Assembly (NCBI GenBank): GCA_038363925.1
Contig: JAQQWL010000011.1
Location: 6,262,001 to 6,326,000, forward strand
Length of the DNA: 64,000 bases
Direction: 5' to 3'
Origin: Apiospora phragmitis
Lineage: Eukaryota; Ascomycota; Sordariomycetes; Amphisphaeriales; Apiosporaceae
The notes beneath the pieces are model-generated. The model searched no databases, had not been told where the DNA came from, and saw only the letters and a program-made list of their open reading frames with translations. Within the stretch, counting starts at the first letter, position 1, and each line of letters starts with the position of its first letter. Below, one piece after another: positions 61,955 through 64,000 of this stretch. The translations under genes were made by a program, and so were the position numbers.

Positions 61955-62936
61955 TGCAGGCAGCCAGGCACTAGCCGGACGGCGTGACAGGTGGTTGAGC
62001 ACCCTACAGGGTTCTCTCAGCTCGGATAATAGAATAAAATCGAAGGAGTGTAAATAGTCAAGCACAAAACAGCGTTTGTACTTTGTGAATGTTGCTTGAG
62101 CTATGGAAACGAATGTTGATATGAACAGATAAATATTTATTGGTACGACTCCAGTATTACGACGGTGAACTCATATATATAGGTGACGAGGTGCTTAGGT
62201 TATTTCGATGTAAAAAAGCATGTTACTCCTCCACCTTGAAAAGACCGACTGGTCAGGAAGTCAGGAATGGTGCACCTCCTTTGGGTAGGAACGACCAGGC
62301 TGGCTAGCTGCCTGCATATAAGAGTGCCTGAATAGGTACCTACATACACAAGCTGAGAAAGGTACATCTATGTCGGGTACAGAATCTCGTCACAGCAAGC
62401 ATAGCACGTAAAGCCCCTTCAAACCATACAATTCCCTGCAACTAAAGGTGAAAAAGTGGCTTAGTCGAGAGGCAGCAAACCAGCGTAGTCACCATCAGCA
62501 ATTCAACATGCAGTGACAAGCTCCTTCTTTTTGGATTTTCTTTGTTTCTTGTCGGGGACAATGCTATGCTGTTACCATCTATCTCTAGCTCCTATGCCGC
62601 CAATGCGCTGAATCTGCGAAGACAGGACTGGGAAAATTGACCTGTCTTTCTCATAAGAACGAACCCAATGAATGCTGACACGTGAGTCTACCCCTAAAAC
62701 GAAGCAAGAAAATCCCAAAAGACGCCTCGCCATGCGCATAAGCAGTACGGTGCTGCCAGTAACAAGAAAATCAGATTGATTAGGATCTTTTCAGGAAGAT
62801 CGGTCGATAGGTTACATGACCCACGGGTGTCAAGGTAGGGGTATCATCATGAATCGTACATATGTAATATGTAGCATTAAAACAGTAAGAGGAATGGAGA
62901 AAGAAATCGGACGTGAGTTCGGACTGCGATTAGACA
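61955..62936. other. Intergenic region
   Basis: LIM-gene promoter and erf4 3' flank. No supported gene; short AGGTACCTACAT motifs near 62333-62346. Confidence 0.45.
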
Positions 62937-64000
62937 TCACGGCTGGGCATCTCGAGTGTGTTCAGCTGTGACGGCTACCTCTGGTTCAGCCGGCAAACCA
63001 GACCGCGAGTTTGGTTGACTGGCAGTAACAGCAGGAGCAATTTCTGGATCAGGGATTTGGATGTCAAGCTAATAGAGAGATCAGTATCCGACGAAAATGC
63101 AGCTGGCCGAGGACATCAAAACCTACATTCATGTACCCAGTTCTCCGCAAAGGGACAATCTTGGGGGCCATTGCTGGATCTTCGGTACCAATGGCCTTTT
63201 CCATCTCGCTGTTCCATTTCTCGATCCACAATTCCAAAGTCTTGAGTCTGGATTTGGTGTAGGTGAGACCCAGGTCGTCCCAGATCCAGCCAGTCACCAA
63301 GCCCATAACACCATCGACAATGTTACGCCAGTAATAAGGATTGAAGATGGGTACCAATTCGTGATTCAGTTTCTCAATGACCCGACGAAATTCTTGTTCC
63401 GTGATGCCGGCGGGATCCAGAATCTCGGGTACAAGTTAGAAAAGGTAGGAGCGAGGTCGCCTTCTAGGAGCCAATCCCTCCTGATTCGAATAACACGCGT
63501 GGCGGCATATTCGGGGGAGTCCATAGGAACATGAGGATTCAGGTGAGGAAAGCAAGGGTGCTGAGGTCCCCATTCTTCTCCCATGTCAGGCTGATCAGGG
63601 TCGCCCATTATGGATGAGTCGGTAGAAGAGATGGGCGACCCAAGACCGTCTGGCAATGAGACGTTGTCATGGCTCCGGCGCGGGGCCAGCGAATCCGGTC
63701 CTCGCTCTAGGTCCTTGGAGAAAGAGCGTCCCCCTTCCTCGATGTCTGATGGCGCCATGATCGCTTTGCTTTTCCCTTTATCCGTCTTACGAGCGTCTTC
63801 CTGCCGGTCCTGGCGAACCAAACCGAAGCTGATGGCTCGAGCCCGGGATGTCACGCTTTGGCCGCGCTTCCGAAGGCCGCTGACCTTGGACCTACTGTCG
63901 CCTCGAGGCCGTTGGTAAGAAGGGCCTGCCTCGGCTTCTTGGTTAGGAGGCGGCTGTAGCCCAGGCTTTCCGTCGAAGGAATGTCGTAGCGACCGGGGTA
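62937..64000 (-). CDS. erf4: Erf4-type palmitoyltransferase complex subunit (5' end outside window)
   Basis: The 5' part lies beyond 64000. Exons 63127-64000 (partial) and 62937-63068 are joined across a 58-nt intron (63069-63126, GTAGGT...TTAG). The disordered N-terminal part (QPPPNQEAEAGPSYQRP, SVTSRARAISFGL) is followed by the conserved Golgin-A7/Erf4 domain: SPEYAATRVIRIRRDWLLEG, FSNLYPEILDPAGITEQEF, NPYYWRNIVDGVMGLVTGWI, WDDLGLTYTKSRLKTLELWI. Erf4 stabilises the Erf2 DHHC enzyme that palmitoylates Ras at the endoplasmic reticulum. The frame needs one extra base in the G run 63427-63429 (LYPEILDP). The product ends AEHTRDAQP. Confidence 0.88.

Overview
The window is nuclear DNA of a filamentous ascomycete (Pezizomycotina, probably Sordariomycetes; the class is inference). 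The support is: many 50-90 nt introns with GTAAGT-like donors, CTAAC/CTGAC branch sites and CAG/TAG acceptors; fungal-specific families (fungal rhodopsin domain, NmrA-like, DUF1772, Rua1 C-terminal domain, Erf4, KatG); and one transposon degraded by repeat-induced point mutation (RIP). I see no rRNA, tRNA, CRISPR or phage features.

Layout. 1-736 (-): unknown Ser/Pro-rich protein cut by the left edge. 5.8-7.4 kb (-): six-exon rhodopsin-domain membrane protein. 13.5-15.5 kb (-): Rua1-type zinc-finger regulator, between two gene-free stretches of about 6 kb; the downstream one (15.5-21.7 kb) carries a 186-bp MITE with TA target duplication. 21.7-22.5 kb (-): Pro/Gln-rich protein. 23.2-30.9 kb: compact housekeeping block with F-box/LRR protein (-), checkpoint clamp subunit rad9 (+), ATS1/RCC1-like protein (-) and prephenate dehydrogenase (+). 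31.5-32.2 kb (-): small five-exon secreted PTGKGK-repeat protein. 33.7-43.8 kb: NmrA-like protein, SnoaL-like protein, DUF1772 (anthrone-oxygenase-like) protein, cytochrome P450 and FAD monooxygenase, together resembling the tailoring half of an aromatic polyketide cluster with no synthase in view. 44.1-45.7 kb (-): secreted lectin-like protein with a repetitive tail. 47.8-49.3 kb (-): secreted M14 carboxypeptidase. 50.5-56.9 kb: small-subunit catalase and catalase-peroxidase KatG, both (-), separated by an 1827-bp RIP-inactivated Fot1/pogo element. 60.2-62.0 kb (-): LIM-domain protein. 62.9 kb to the right edge (-): Erf4-type palmitoyltransferase subunit, cut by the edge.

Data-quality theme. 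Eight genes (Rua1-like, rad9, RCC1-like, FAD monooxygenase, carboxypeptidase, katG, LIM, erf4) need a one-base correction inside a short homopolymer to keep a conserved frame, eleven events in all. This pattern fits uncorrected sequencing/assembly indels better than multiple pseudogenes. Coordinates given are those of the sequence as supplied; protein lengths for these genes assume the correction. Two further in-frame TAG codons, in the LIM gene and possibly the Rua1-like gene, are substitutions and are treated separately.
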